This document shows positions 34,733-44,119 of a stretch of 64,000 nt of DNA, in pieces; the stretch's first letter is position 1; every line of letters starts with the position of its first letter. The position numbers and the translations under genes were made by a program. The notes beneath the pieces are model-generated. The model was given only the letters and a program-made list of their open reading frames with translations. It made no database searches and was not told the origin of the DNA. Source of the stretch: an uncultured Opitutia bacterium (GTDB taxonomy: Bacteria > Verrucomicrobiota > Verrucomicrobiia > Opitutales > Opitutaceae); NCBI GenBank assembly GCA_903900845.1, contig CAIUOU010000147.1, positions 1 to 64,000 on the forward strand, written 5' to 3'.

Positions 34733-35980
34733 ATGCCGGAGCTTCTCACACCCATCGTTGTCAGCGCCTGCCTCGGCGCACTGATCGGTCTCATCCGCCA
34801 GTGGGGCGACCAGCGGGAAACGGAGCCCGCCGAGTTCGCCGGGCTGCGCACCCATGCGCTCTGGGCCGTGCTCGGCTGCGTCGCGGGATTCGCCGGGGGA
34901 CCGCAGCAACCCTACGTGCTGATCGTCGCGATGCTCGGCGTCGCCGCGCACCTGATCCTGCCTTTCCCGCGCGTTCCCGGGCGCAATCATCCCGGCAGCA
35001 CGTCGTTCGCCGAGGCGCTGCTCACGCTGCTTTGCGGCGCGCTGGTCGCCTGGAGCGAGACGCGCGCCGCCGTGCTGGTAGCTGCGCTCACCATGGTGAT
35101 CCTCGGTTCCAAAAAGCCCATCCACTCATGGGCCCGCGAGCTCACCACGGCCGACATTCGCGGCACGCTGCAATTCGTCGCCATCACCGGTGTCATCCTG
35201 CCGCTCGTGCCCGACCGGCCCCTCGGTCCGCTCGGCGCGTTCAACCCTTTCTCCACGTGGCTCATGGTCGTGATCATCTCCGGCCTCGGCTTCGCCGGCT
35301 ACGTCGCGATCCGCATCCTGGGAGCCCGCGCGGGCATCCTCCTCACGGGCATCCTCGGCGGTCTTGCCTCCAGCACCGCCTGCACGCTCGCCTTCTGCCG
35401 CCGCAGCCGCGAGTCGCCCACGCTGTCCGAGCACTACGCCCTCGCCGTCGTCGCCGCCTGCACGGTCATGCTCCCGCGCGTGCTGCTCGCAGTCGGCATC
35501 ATCAATCCGGGCCTCACCCGCGTCCTGCTCGCGCCGTTCGCGCTCATGGCCCTGCCCGGACTTTTCTTCATCACGTGGGTCTGGTTCCGTCGACGGCCAG
35601 TCCACCAGCCCGGTGACACCCCGGCGCTCGGCAACCCGCTTGGGCTGCTCACCGCAATGAAGTTCGCCGGTCTTTACGCCGTCATCGCGTTTCTGGTCCG
35701 CGTCTTTCGCGCCCAGGGTTGGACCGAGGGTCTGCTGCCGCTGAGCTTTTTTTCCGGCCTCACCGACCTCGACGCGATCTCCCTTTCCCTCGCCCGCGAG
35801 GGCGGCGAAACCCCGGTCGCGGCCGCCGCCGTCGCCGTCACGGTCGCCGCCATAGCCAACACGCTGCTGAAGGCGGGCTTCGCGATCGCGCTCGGTTCCA
35901 CCGGTCTTCGCCGTCGCATCACGCTGGTGCTCGGCGCCACCGCCGCCGCCGGCACCGCGTGGGCGTTCACCGCCGCCTGA
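34733..35980 (+). CDS. MgtC/DUF4010-type integral membrane protein
   Basis: 415-aa polytopic protein. The N-terminal part (VVSACLGALIGLIRQW through ALWAVLGCVAGFAG) resembles the MgtC/SapB domain, and the rest matches the DUF4010 layout (ITGVILPLVPDRPLGPLGAFNPF, ILGGLASSTACTLAFCRRS, FFSGLTDLDAISLSLAREG). About 11-12 hydrophobic segments are present. MgtC is tied to growth in low magnesium; the function of the DUF4010 fusion is unknown. The ATG at 34733 is chosen over an upstream TTG at 34679. The next gene, lipB, starts seven bases after the stop. Confidence 0.8.
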   Translation: MPELLTPIVVSACLGALIGLIRQWGDQRETEPAEFAGLRTHALWAVLGCVAGFAGGPQQPYVLIVAMLGVAAHLILPFPRVPGRNHPGSTSFAEALLTLLCGALVAWSETRAAVLVAALTMVILGSKKPIHSWARELTTADIRGTLQFVAITGVILPLVPDRPLGPLGAFNPFSTWLMVVIISGLGFAGYVAIRILGARAGILLTGILGGLASSTACTLAFCRRSRESPTLSEHYALAVVAACTVMLPRVLLAVGIINPGLTRVLLAPFALMALPGLFFITWVWFRRRPVHQPGDTPALGNPLGLLTAMKFAGLYAVIAFLVRVFRAQGWTEGLLPLSFFSGLTDLDAISLSLAREGGETPVAAAAVAVTVAAIANTLLKAGFAIALGSTGLRRRITLVLGATAAAGTAWAFTAA

Positions 35981-35986
35981 GCCGCG

Positions 35987-36649
35987 ATGGAGCCGAACGC
36001 GTCATCATTCCTCGACTGGGGTCGCACCCGGCACGCCGACGCCACCGCGCGCCAGTTGGCGCTGGTCGAAGAGCGTCTCGCCGGAAAAACCGGCGACACC
36101 CTGGTATTCACCGAACACGAACCGGTCTACACCCTCGGGCTCCGCGCCGGCGCCGCCGCGCACTTGCTGTGGGACGAGGCCGAACGCGCGCGACGGGGCA
36201 TCGGGCTCGAGCAGACCGGGCGCGGTGGAGATGTCACTTATCACGGCCCCGGCCAGATCGTCGGCTATCCGATCGTGTCGCTCGACCACGGCCGCGACCT
36301 GCACGCTTACCTGCGCTTCCTCGAGCAGGTCGTGATCGACGCCCTAGCGGAACTCGGTCTGACCGCCACCCGCCGCGACGGCCTCACCGGCATCTGGATC
36401 GGCCCGCGCAAGATCGCCGCGATCGGCGTCGCCGCGCGTCGCTGGGTGGCGTACCACGGCTTCGCCCTGAACCTCGACCCCGACCTCACACCTTTCAGCG
36501 GCATTGTGCCGTGCGGCATCCCTTCCGCGCAGGGCACCGTCACTTCCGTCGCGGCCGAACTGGGCCGCGCGCCGGAGGCCGCCGGGGTGAAGTTGCTGCT
36601 CGCCGCCGCGTTCTGGCGGGGCTTGCCCAGCATCACCGCCGCCCGCTGA
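35987..36649 (+). CDS. lipB: Octanoyltransferase LipB
   Basis: 220-aa enzyme that moves octanoyl from acyl carrier protein to lipoyl domains. The signature RGGDVTYHGPGQIVGYPI (His region) is present, with the catalytic lysine in GPRKIAAIG and the catalytic cysteine in IVPCGI. Full length. It is followed by lipA after 46 bases (47 if counted to the GTG), forming a complete endogenous lipoate-synthesis pair. Confidence 0.96.
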   Translation: MEPNASSFLDWGRTRHADATARQLALVEERLAGKTGDTLVFTEHEPVYTLGLRAGAAAHLLWDEAERARRGIGLEQTGRGGDVTYHGPGQIVGYPIVSLDHGRDLHAYLRFLEQVVIDALAELGLTATRRDGLTGIWIGPRKIAAIGVAARRWVAYHGFALNLDPDLTPFSGIVPCGIPSAQGTVTSVAAELGRAPEAAGVKLLLAAAFWRGLPSITAAR

Positions 36650-36682
36650 GCCACACGGCGCGGGCGGAAAACCCGCTTGCGC

Positions 36683-36698
36683 CGGGGAGGGCTTCGTG
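36683..36698 (+). promoter_or_regulatory. Ribosome-binding site that favours a GTG start for lipA
   Basis: GGAGG at 36686-36690 lies five bases before GTG 36696, but 20 bases before the first ATG (36711). The spacing supports GTG as the initiation codon and adds five residues (MCVCS) to LipA. Confidence 0.55.
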
Positions 36699-37622
36699 TG
36701 CGTTTGCTCCATGCACGATCCGACGCCGACCACGCGCAAGCCGACCTGGCTCCGCGCCCGGCTACCCGGCGGTCCCGGTTACCTGGCGACCCGCCGGTTG
36801 GTGGAGGAAAACCGCCTCCACACCGTCTGCCAGAGCGCCCAATGCCCCAACCTGGGCGAATGCTGGTCCCGCGGGACCGCCACGCTGATGATCCTGGGCA
36901 ACATCTGCACGCGCTCCTGCACCTTCTGCGCGATCACCACCGGCCGCCCGACCGAGCTCGATCTCGGCGAGCCCGTCCGCGTGGCCGAAGCCGTCGCCAC
37001 GATGAACCTGCGCCATTGCGTCATCACCAGCGTCGCACGCGATGAGCTGGCCGACGGCGGCGCGAGCGTGTGGGCCGCGACCATCCGCGCGATCCGCCAC
37101 CGCAACCCCGGCACCGCCATCGAGGTGCTCACGCCCGACTTCAAGGGCAACCTCGCCCACGTCGACGTCGTCCTCGACGCGAAGCCCGACATCTTCAACC
37201 ACAACCTCGAGACCGTGGAGCGTCTCCAGAAACCCGTGCGCGTCCAGGCCCGCTACGACCGCTCCCGCTCTGTTCTTCGACACGCGAAGTCGCGGGGCTT
37301 CGTCACGAAGACCGGCCTCATGCTGGGCGTCGGCGAGGAGCCCGCCGAGGTGGAGAAAACGCTGCGGGACATCGCGGCCGACCGCACCGACATCCTCACC
37401 ATCGGCCAGTATTTGCAGCCCACGCCGCAGCACCTGCCGGTCTCGCGTTGGGCGACGCCGGAGGAGTTCGCGCACTGGCGGCAGCTCGGTCTCGCGCTCG
37501 GCATCGGCGTCGTCGAGAGCGGCCCCCTCGTGCGCTCGAGCTACCACGCCGACGAGCAGTCCCGGAAATACACCGGCGACGACCACCTCAACACCGCCAA
37601 TGCCCTCGCCGCGGGCGCGTGA
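36696..37622 (+). CDS. lipA: Lipoyl synthase (radical SAM)
   Basis: 308-aa radical SAM enzyme that inserts two sulfurs into octanoyl groups. Both clusters are complete: the auxiliary 4Fe-4S motif C45-x4-C50-x5-C56 (CQSAQCPNLGEC), and the radical SAM motif C71-x3-C75-x2-C78 (CTRSCTFC). The C-terminal VRSSYHADEQS supplies the conserved serine ligand of the auxiliary cluster. It forms a pair with lipB. Start is discussed at the ribosome-binding site entry. Confidence 0.97.
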   Translation: MCVCSMHDPTPTTRKPTWLRARLPGGPGYLATRRLVEENRLHTVCQSAQCPNLGECWSRGTATLMILGNICTRSCTFCAITTGRPTELDLGEPVRVAEAVATMNLRHCVITSVARDELADGGASVWAATIRAIRHRNPGTAIEVLTPDFKGNLAHVDVVLDAKPDIFNHNLETVERLQKPVRVQARYDRSRSVLRHAKSRGFVTKTGLMLGVGEEPAEVEKTLRDIAADRTDILTIGQYLQPTPQHLPVSRWATPEEFAHWRQLGLALGIGVVESGPLVRSSYHADEQSRKYTGDDHLNTANALAAGA

Positions 37623-37635
37623 GCCGGAGCGCGCG

Positions 37636-38406
37636 ATGAAAACCCGCCGCGAGATCGTCGAGAACTGGCTTCCGCGCTACACCGGCGTGCCGCTGAAGGA
37701 GTTCGGCGAGTACATCCTGCTCACGAACTTCGACCGCTACGTGAACCTGTTCGCGCAGTGGCACCGCGTGCCGATCCGCGGACGCGACAAACCGATGCCG
37801 AGCGCCACGGCCGATGACATCACGATCATCAACTTCGGCATGGGCAGCGCCACCGCCGCCACCGTGATGGATTTGCTCAGCGCCGTGCACCCCAAGGCCG
37901 TGCTGTTTCTCGGCAAATGCGGCGGACTCAAGCACCGCGCCGAGATCGGCGATTTCATCCTGCCCATCGCGGCGATCCGCGGCGAGGGCACGAGCAATGA
38001 CTACCTCCCGCCCGAAGTGCCCGCGCTGCCCGCCTTCGCCCTGCAGAAGGCGATCTCCACCACCATTCGCGACTTTTCCCGCGATTACTGGACGGGCACC
38101 GTCTACACAACCAACCGCCGCGTCTGGGAGCACGACGAGACGTTCAAGAAGTACCTCAAGAAGATCCGCGCCCTGTGCATCGACATGGAGACCGCCACGA
38201 TCTTCGTGACCGGCTTCCACAACGAGATTGCGACGGGCGCGCTCCTCCTGGTGTCTGACCAGCCCATGACGCCCGAGGGCATCAAGACAGCCGCAAGCGA
38301 CCAGCAAGTCGACGAGACCTACGTGACCGACCACCTGAAGATCGGCATCGCCTCCCTGAAGCAGCTGATCAACCGCGGCCTAACGGTGAAGCACCTGAAG
38401 TTCTGA
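37636..38406 (+). CDS. amn: AMP nucleosidase, short form
   Basis: 256-aa nucleoside-phosphorylase-fold enzyme predicted to hydrolyse AMP to adenine and ribose-5-phosphate. Recognised blocks: DDITIINFGMGSATAATVMDLL, KAVLFLGKCGGLK and the ribose-binding CIDMETATIFVTGF. E. coli Amn has about 480 residues with an N-terminal regulatory domain; this gene corresponds only to the catalytic part, like the short homologues in several other phyla. It follows lipA by 13 bases and could be cotranscribed, although the biochemical link is not obvious. Confidence 0.9.
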   Translation: MKTRREIVENWLPRYTGVPLKEFGEYILLTNFDRYVNLFAQWHRVPIRGRDKPMPSATADDITIINFGMGSATAATVMDLLSAVHPKAVLFLGKCGGLKHRAEIGDFILPIAAIRGEGTSNDYLPPEVPALPAFALQKAISTTIRDFSRDYWTGTVYTTNRRVWEHDETFKKYLKKIRALCIDMETATIFVTGFHNEIATGALLLVSDQPMTPEGIKTAASDQQVDETYVTDHLKIGIASLKQLINRGLTVKHLKF

Positions 38407-38643
38407 CCGCCCCGGGAGGGGCCGCGAGAAAAGCAGGGTTGATTCTGAAGATCCGCGGCAGGCAGCCGCGGCTACGGCGCACGCGTTTCAGCAGTGAAGA
38501 CTGCCTGAGGCTTCGCAGGGCGACTCGTTCGCTGTGGCCGGGGGCCGCGGACCCGGCGTGCGCGGGAGGGCATGAAGGCTGAAGGCATACCCCTCCGTTC
38601 CGCGGCAACCTGCCTTCGCCGAGGCTGGCGCGGATGAACCGGA
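38407..38643. other. 237-base gap with a GC-rich hairpin
   Basis: The space between convergent amn and the PhoD-like gene holds a 7-base-pair hairpin (CCGCGGC at 38453-38459, GCCGCGG at 38465-38471) with a 5-base loop and no T-tract. I saw no gene; the many short frames here have random composition. Confidence 0.45.
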
Positions 38644-40218
38644 TCATGCCCGGCGCACGACGGGGCGGCCGGACTCCACGACGAAACTCGCGCGGGTGTT
38701 GATCGGGGCGCCGGGGAGCTCGACGTAGGGCACGGTGCGGAAGTCCGCGCGCCACGCGGCCGGCGTCACGTCGCACCGCACATAACCGCGCTCGTTGTTG
38801 CGGTATTTCACAAACGGATTTTCCGACATGAGTTCCTTGGTGAAGGCGGGCTCGATGGCGCCGTCTCCGCCCGAGCTGATCGACGTGCCCACGAACTCGA
38901 CCCCCACCGGCGGCGCGTCGGGCCGGTCGAAATCCGCCACGAGCTCGTTGGCCCAGTTGGAATGGATGTCGCCCGTGATCACCACCGGGTTTTTCACCCG
39001 ACGATCACGGAAATGACGCACCACCCTGCGCCGCTCGAATTCATAGCCCGGCCACTGGTCCATGCTGTGCAGCACCTCGGGGCCTCGCGCGAGGTCGACC
39101 CGAGCCATCATCACCTGCTGCGCGAGCACATTCCACGTGCCGGCGGAACGCTCGAGGCCCGCATCGAGCCAGGCCCGCTGCCGCTCACCGAGCAACGTGC
39201 CGCGCGGATCGAGGAGTTCAGGCGAGGGCGGCTTGCGGCCATCGCCTTGAGGCTGGTCGGTTCGGTATTGGCGGGTGTCGAGGACGTGGAAGGTCGCGAG
39301 CCGCCCGAAATCCAGGGAGCGAAACAGCAGCAGGTCGGGCCCCGAGGGCAGCTGGGCGCGCCGCAGCGGCATCATCTCGTAGTAGGCCTGGTAGGCGGCG
39401 GCGCGGCGCCGCAGAAACTCTTCGCGCGACGCCGGCTTGCCGGGGATGTCGCCGGCGTAGTTATTCGCCAGCTCGTGGTCGTCCCATGTCACGATCCACG
39501 GGGCCGCGGCATGCGCGGCCCGCAGGGCGGGGTCGGATTTGTAGAGCGCGTAGCGGAGGCGGTAGTCGTCGAGCGTGAAGATCTCACCGCCGTTGTGGAG
39601 GCGCGGTCGTCCGCGTTGGGCGGACCCCTCGTAGATGTAGTCGCCGAGGTGCACGACGAGATCGAGCTCCTCGCGGGCCATATGCTCGTACGCGGTGTAG
39701 TGTCCGCTCTCGAAGTTCTGGCACGAGGCGAAGGCGAATCGCAGCCGATCCGGCAGGCTGCCGGCGGCCGGCATCGTGCGGGTACGGCCTTTCGGGCTTT
39801 CAACCCCGCCGGCGCGGAATTGGTAAAAATACCAGCGGCCGGGCCGCAGACCCGAAACCTCGACGTGGACGGAGTGACCCCAAGCCGGATTCGCCACCGC
39901 GGTGCCCGAGGCGACGACCCTGGTGAGGGCCTCGTCGTCAGCCACCACCCACGCCACCTCCACCGGCTCGGGCCGCATCCCGCCGCCGGGCTCCAGCGGC
40001 CGCGGCGCGAGCCGCGTCCACAGCACGACGCCGTCGGGCGTGGGATCGCCCGAGGCGACGCCGAGGGAAAACGGATCAGCGGAAAACGACGGCCGGGCGG
40101 CCGCGCGCAGGCGGGTGTTCGAGAGCAGCGCGGCGGCGGCGAACGATAGTGAGCTGCCGACGAAAGCGCGCCGGCCGAGCGCGCGCTCACCGGACAAAGG
40201 AAAGACGGGAGGATTCAT
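38644..40218 (-). CDS. phoD: PhoD-type alkaline phosphatase, Tat-exported
   Basis: 524-aa PhoD-family phosphodiesterase/phosphatase. The N-terminus has [17 protein letters not shown], a Tat-type signal, then the PhoD_N domain ([23 protein letters not shown]) and the metallophosphatase core with [43 protein letters not shown] and [10 protein letters not shown]. Those carry the iron/calcium-site residues. Substrate would be a phosphodiester or phosphomonoester in the periplasm. It follows the hydrolase gene at 40229 by only ten bases and should be cotranscribed. No Pho box was looked for successfully. Confidence 0.93.
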   Translation of the reverse strand: MNPPVFPLSGERALGRRAFVGSSLSFAAAALLSNTRLRAAARPSFSADPFSLGVASGDPTPDGVVLWTRLAPRPLEPGGGMRPEPVEVAWVVADDEALTRVVASGTAVANPAWGHSVHVEVSGLRPGRWYFYQFRAGGVESPKGRTRTMPAAGSLPDRLRFAFASCQNFESGHYTAYEHMAREELDLVVHLGDYIYEGSAQRGRPRLHNGGEIFTLDDYRLRYALYKSDPALRAAHAAAPWIVTWDDHELANNYAGDIPGKPASREEFLRRRAAAYQAYYEMMPLRRAQLPSGPDLLLFRSLDFGRLATFHVLDTRQYRTDQPQGDGRKPPSPELLDPRGTLLGERQRAWLDAGLERSAGTWNVLAQQVMMARVDLARGPEVLHSMDQWPGYEFERRRVVRHFRDRRVKNPVVITGDIHSNWANELVADFDRPDAPPVGVEFVGTSISSGGDGAIEPAFTKELMSENPFVKYRNNERGYVRCDVTPAAWRADFRTVPYVELPGAPINTRASFVVESGRPVVRRA

Positions 40219-40228
40219 CGTAAAAGGT

Positions 40229-42130
40229 TCAAAGACTGGTCACCGATCGCGGCGCCACCAGCGCCTTGATCTGCGGGAGGTCGAACTCGCGCAGCAAGCC
40301 GAAGCAGAACTGTTCGGGCCGCTGCATAACGGTAAGGTCGCCGGTGATCACCTCGCGCAACGACGCCATGGCGTCGCGCTGCACCAGTCCACTGATCGCG
40401 TCGGGCTCGAAAGCGGCGGCGACCAATCCGATCAGGCCGGTGCGCGGGCCCTCGGTCGCGATGTCGACGGGACCCAGACCACGCTCGCGCGAAAGCCAGC
40501 GCGCCACGGCCGCAACCTGGCCGGCCTGGATGCCGAGCGGGCGCTCACCGATGGCGGCCACAAGGATCGCGAAGAGCCCGGGCTGGCCGGCGATCTTGGA
40601 TTCGCCGAAATAAAACGGATCGACCGCGATGACGCGGCGCCCGGCGGCGAGCAACTCACGGACCCGCGGACCCGCGGCGGCGCGTCCGGCGTCGGCCAGC
40701 AGCAGTACCGTCGAGCGCGCGCCTGGAGGGGAAAGTTCGACCACCGGCACGGTCCAGTCGTTGTCCAGACGCAGGCGCCAGCGGCTCACGTCGGCCCCGC
40801 CCTCGCGCCCAGATCCGGCGGCCGTGGCGGCCACCCGATAAACAGGCGCGCGGACGATGGCCCGCAGGCGCGCGCGATCGGGCTGGCCGGCAACGGGCAG
40901 ATTCGAGCTGAGCTGCAGCGCGAGAGACTGGAAGTCGTGGTTGTCTGCCGGCAAAGGCACCCGGAGAGCCTCGGCGGGGCGCACCTCGGCTTCGGAGGGA
41001 ATTTCCGCCAGCGGGAAATCGGCGGCGCTGCCGAGCAGCTGGTCTCGCAGGAAGCGGTAGAAGGCCTCGCGGTTGTCGCGGCCGTAATTGTGCCCCGGGT
41101 CGTGGTTGACGTGCTGCTGGAGCTGGTCCGCTGCGCCGGCGAGACGGAACACAGGGGCTGCGGCCTGCACGAGCGGCGCGAGCGCGTAGTCGGCGCGGAA
41201 GCAGCAATTATCCTTCGCGTTGTAGCTGAGGAGGGTCGGCCGCGGCGCCATCATCGCGGTGAGGTGCGTGTAGTCGACGACCGTGGCGAGGTCGGACGGC
41301 GTCTGCTCGGAGTCACCGAGGTCGAGCGCCGGGAACTGCACGCGGGTGACGTAGCTGGAGTAGCCCGCTACCGGGTTCGCGAGCCGCACGCGCTCGTCGA
41401 GCGCGGAAAGGAAGATGGTCTGCCATCCGCCGCCGGAGAGGCCGGTGACGGCGACGCGCCCGGGATCGGCGTTGGGCAGAGAGAGGGCGACGTCGAGGGC
41501 GCGTTGCGCGGCGAGATGGAAGACCGCGAGCCCGCTCGTGCCGCAGAGATCGAGCTGGTTCATGCGGTAGTGGTCGAGGCCCTTCTCCTCGAGCAGCTGG
41601 CCGCGCCCGAGCCACTCCGGGTTAAGGGCGAGGATGCCGCGCTTCGCGAGGTTGATGCAGCGCTCTTGGATGTAGGGCGTCGCCATGCCGGTCTTCTCGT
41701 GGCCGTTGACGTTCAACACGACCGGCACGCGACCCGTGAGACGATCCGGCTGGTAAAGCAGCGCGGGCAGCCAGAGCCCCGGCACGACCTCGTAGCGGAG
41801 CTTGCGCACGCTGTAACCGTGCGGCGTGGCGAGGGTATCGAGCCATTCGACGCGCCCCGGGGCCGAGGCCCAGGCGCGGGCCTCGCCGCGGAAAACAACC
41901 TCGTCTAGGACTCGCCGGCGCAACGTGGCGGCGGTCGCGCTCCAGTCAGCCGCGGTCGCCGCCGGGGGCATCGCGGGAACGCGTGTCGCGGTGAAGACCT
42001 GTACCTCGACGGTGGTCTGGTTGGGCGCGAGGATGGCCTCGGCGAGCGGTTCCGTTTCTTCTGGCGCCTTCTCGGCGGCGATAGCGAGCAAGGCCGGCAG
42101 CAACAGGAGCGAAAACAGACGGCGCTTCAT
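40229..42130 (-). CDS. Exported two-domain alpha/beta hydrolase
   Basis: 633-aa exported protein ([19 protein letters not shown] signal). The first domain, about 100-400, is an acetylxylan-esterase/dienelactone-hydrolase-like fold: [12 protein letters not shown], an EWLGRGQL strand, GLSGGGWQT as nucleophile elbow, and a late NHDPGHNYG that carries the likely histidine. The C-terminal segment, about 460-620, repeats the fold ([22 protein letters not shown]) but the elbow reads ATEGPRTG with no serine, so this half looks inactive. Likely a carbohydrate esterase with a degenerate second module. It heads a two-gene unit with phoD. Confidence 0.8.
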   Translation of the reverse strand: MKRRLFSLLLLPALLAIAAEKAPEETEPLAEAILAPNQTTVEVQVFTATRVPAMPPAATAADWSATAATLRRRVLDEVVFRGEARAWASAPGRVEWLDTLATPHGYSVRKLRYEVVPGLWLPALLYQPDRLTGRVPVVLNVNGHEKTGMATPYIQERCINLAKRGILALNPEWLGRGQLLEEKGLDHYRMNQLDLCGTSGLAVFHLAAQRALDVALSLPNADPGRVAVTGLSGGGWQTIFLSALDERVRLANPVAGYSSYVTRVQFPALDLGDSEQTPSDLATVVDYTHLTAMMAPRPTLLSYNAKDNCCFRADYALAPLVQAAAPVFRLAGAADQLQQHVNHDPGHNYGRDNREAFYRFLRDQLLGSAADFPLAEIPSEAEVRPAEALRVPLPADNHDFQSLALQLSSNLPVAGQPDRARLRAIVRAPVYRVAATAAGSGREGGADVSRWRLRLDNDWTVPVVELSPPGARSTVLLLADAGRAAAGPRVRELLAAGRRVIAVDPFYFGESKIAGQPGLFAILVAAIGERPLGIQAGQVAAVARWLSRERGLGPVDIATEGPRTGLIGLVAAAFEPDAISGLVQRDAMASLREVITGDLTVMQRPEQFCFGLLREFDLPQIKALVAPRSVTSL

Positions 42131-42199
42131 GGGGGCGGGGTTGGCGCCACCACAGCGCGGGTAACCGGCCTGTCAACCGGTCATTCCCCGCCGCCGGAC

Positions 42200-43123
42200 T
42201 TATTCCGCGACCTCCAGCCGGAACGGAACGAACTCCTCGCGGCCGGCGACGTTCAGCTGCGCCCAGATGGTGAAGGTGCCCGCGCGCGGGACGGTGAGCT
42301 TGAAGCGGAGGTTCACCCGCGCCGGGTCGGAGATGGCGCCCGCCGGGGGCTCGACGGGATGCAGGTGCGCGAAACCGGAGCGCTCGGGATCAAAGGCGAC
42401 CAGGTGCGCGTAAGCGTCCATCACCTTTTCCAAGGCGACCGGGCCGCCTTCGGTCCGAACGACGGTGAACTCCAGGTCGAGCGGCTGACCGGCGCGCGCG
42501 AGGCGCGGGCTGATCGCCAGCGTGAAGCGAAGTCCGTCCTGCTCCACGGAGGAGCCGGGTCGCGGCGCGGCGAACGGCGGCCCCGAGACCACGAGGTCGT
42601 CGTTGGCGTAAAGGCCCCGCGCGGTGGCGGCGGGAGTGAAGTCGGCGAACACCCGGTAGGTGCCGCCGCCCCGCGGCGTGAAGCGGAAGTTCCACTCGCC
42701 GGGCACGGTGCCGGGTTCGGGATGGAGGTGCTGGTAGTCGCCGAGAGTCGGATCGATGAGGAGCAGATGCAGCCGGCGGGTGTGGGTGACGAGCAGATCA
42801 GGCGGCGCTATCACCTTGCCATTGGCGGTGCGCAGCGAAACGACCGCGCGCACCTCGCGACCCGCGACCGGCGGCGCTTCGGTGCGGACACTCATCGCCA
42901 CCGGCGAGCGCATGGCCACTACGGGAATGAACTGCGGGTTGAGGGGGTCGCAGAACTCGATCGCGCCGGCCCCGCGGTTATCCACCCGGAAGTCCATGTG
43001 GTTCAGGTCGGATCCGCTAGGAATCTGCCGGAGAGCAAAGAAAATGAGCCAGGCGACCGCGGTGATCGCGGCGGCCTGGCCCCAAGCGAACGGGACGCGG
43101 GGGACGGAAACGGCGGAACTCAT
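42200..43123 (-). CDS. Membrane-anchored His-rich protein, FixH/YtkA-like, with duplicated HLHP motif
   Basis: 307-aa protein with one N-terminal hydrophobic segment (AAAITAVAWLIFFAL, about 17-31) and a periplasmic body. Two copies of HL-x3-DP-x4-[YF]-x-HLHP occur with identical internal spacing: 119-135 (His119, His132, His134) and 240-256 (His240, His253, His255). Each is followed by a beta-sandwich-like strand set (GTYRVFADF, GTFTIWAQLNVAG). The C-terminal domain has FixH/YtkA character. The histidines suggest copper or another metal. Its ATG overlaps the stop of the CusF-SCO gene (ATGA), so both are made together and likely serve oxidase assembly. Confidence 0.75.
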   Translation of the reverse strand: MSSAVSVPRVPFAWGQAAAITAVAWLIFFALRQIPSGSDLNHMDFRVDNRGAGAIEFCDPLNPQFIPVVAMRSPVAMSVRTEAPPVAGREVRAVVSLRTANGKVIAPPDLLVTHTRRLHLLLIDPTLGDYQHLHPEPGTVPGEWNFRFTPRGGGTYRVFADFTPAATARGLYANDDLVVSGPPFAAPRPGSSVEQDGLRFTLAISPRLARAGQPLDLEFTVVRTEGGPVALEKVMDAYAHLVAFDPERSGFAHLHPVEPPAGAISDPARVNLRFKLTVPRAGTFTIWAQLNVAGREEFVPFRLEVAE

Positions 43124-44034
43124 GGTGATTTCATGCGGCGCACGAAGTCCTGCGGCTCCCATTGGCTGCCGTCGGTCCGGTGCGCGATCCGGCCCTGGGG
43201 ATCGATGAGCAGGGTCGCCAGGGTATGCTGGAGGATATCCCCTTGGAACTGCGTGATGACCCCGAACTGGGTGAGCAGATCTCGGATCGCGCCCTCGGGC
43301 CCGGTGAGGAAGGAAAAATTCGCGGTGTCGATCCCGCGCACGGAGGCGTACTCGCGCAGCACGCCGGGCGTGTCGTGCGCGGGATCGAGCGTGATCGAAA
43401 CGAGTTCCAGGTCGGCCACGCCGGCCTCCCGCGCGAGCCGCTGCACGGTGATCATCTTGGCCGTGGCAGCGGGGCACATGGTCGGGACCGGGCACCGCGT
43501 AAAGATGAAGTTCATCATGATGCGGCGGCCACGGAAACGGGACCCCTGCACGACTCGTCCCTCCTGGTCGTAGAGCGTGAAATCCGGCGCGCCCTCCCCC
43601 ACCTCGCGGTAGGCGTTCTTGCCGCGGGTATGGGTGTCCTGCCGCAACTGCAGCGCGCCGGTGGCGATGGAGCGCGCTTCAATGGTGCGGTCGTCGGGCC
43701 AGATCCGCTCGAGGCGGAAATCGCCGTCCTTGCTCGGGATCAGGTCGGCCCGGATGCGCTGGCCCGGCCGCGCGAGCGCGAGGTCCCCGTCGGAAACGAG
43801 GAACTCCATGGTCATGGCGGGCATGTAGCCCTTGATCTCGTCGTGCCTCACGATGAGGACCTTGCGCTCGGCCTCGACGCGCAGGATTTCGCCGGTGAGC
43901 GGATGGCGCTCCGCCTCAGCCGCCTTCGCGGCCGCCGCGGCGCCGGAATCGCCGGGCGCCGGGGCGCGACCGCAGGCGGCGACAAGCAGGGCTAATCCCG
44001 CGAGGGCGATCGGCACGGCGGTATTAGCGGTCAT
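43120..44034 (-). CDS. Lipoprotein fusion of CusF-like and SCO1/SenC domains
   Basis: 304-aa predicted lipoprotein (lipobox LLVAAC, C21). Residues about 45-115 are a CusF-like copper-binding module (HDEIKGYMPAMTMEF, with Met71, Met74 and Met76). Residues about 140-300 are the SCO fold: FTRCPVPTMCP holds C181 and C187, a C-x5-C spacing instead of the usual C-x3-C, and H270 (ILQHTLA) is the third ligand. Role: copper delivery to the CuA site of cytochrome oxidase. It is divergent from the heme A synthase gene. The longer Cys spacing recurs in CusF-SCO fusions, as far as I recall. Confidence 0.9.
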   Translation of the reverse strand: MTANTAVPIALAGLALLVAACGRAPAPGDSGAAAAAKAAEAERHPLTGEILRVEAERKVLIVRHDEIKGYMPAMTMEFLVSDGDLALARPGQRIRADLIPSKDGDFRLERIWPDDRTIEARSIATGALQLRQDTHTRGKNAYREVGEGAPDFTLYDQEGRVVQGSRFRGRRIMMNFIFTRCPVPTMCPAATAKMITVQRLAREAGVADLELVSITLDPAHDTPGVLREYASVRGIDTANFSFLTGPEGAIRDLLTQFGVITQFQGDILQHTLATLLIDPQGRIAHRTDGSQWEPQDFVRRMKSP

Positions 44035-44119
44035 CCGCGTACCGATTCGCGCGGCTCACAAGATTGTCAAAGGGTTTGCCCGCGCGCGTGGTCCGCATTC
44101 ATCTGCGACCTCACGCACC

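Noticed and set aside
38453-38471. Terminator after amn
   Set aside because: The hairpin is GC-rich but has no T-tract and is 47 bases from the stop codon.
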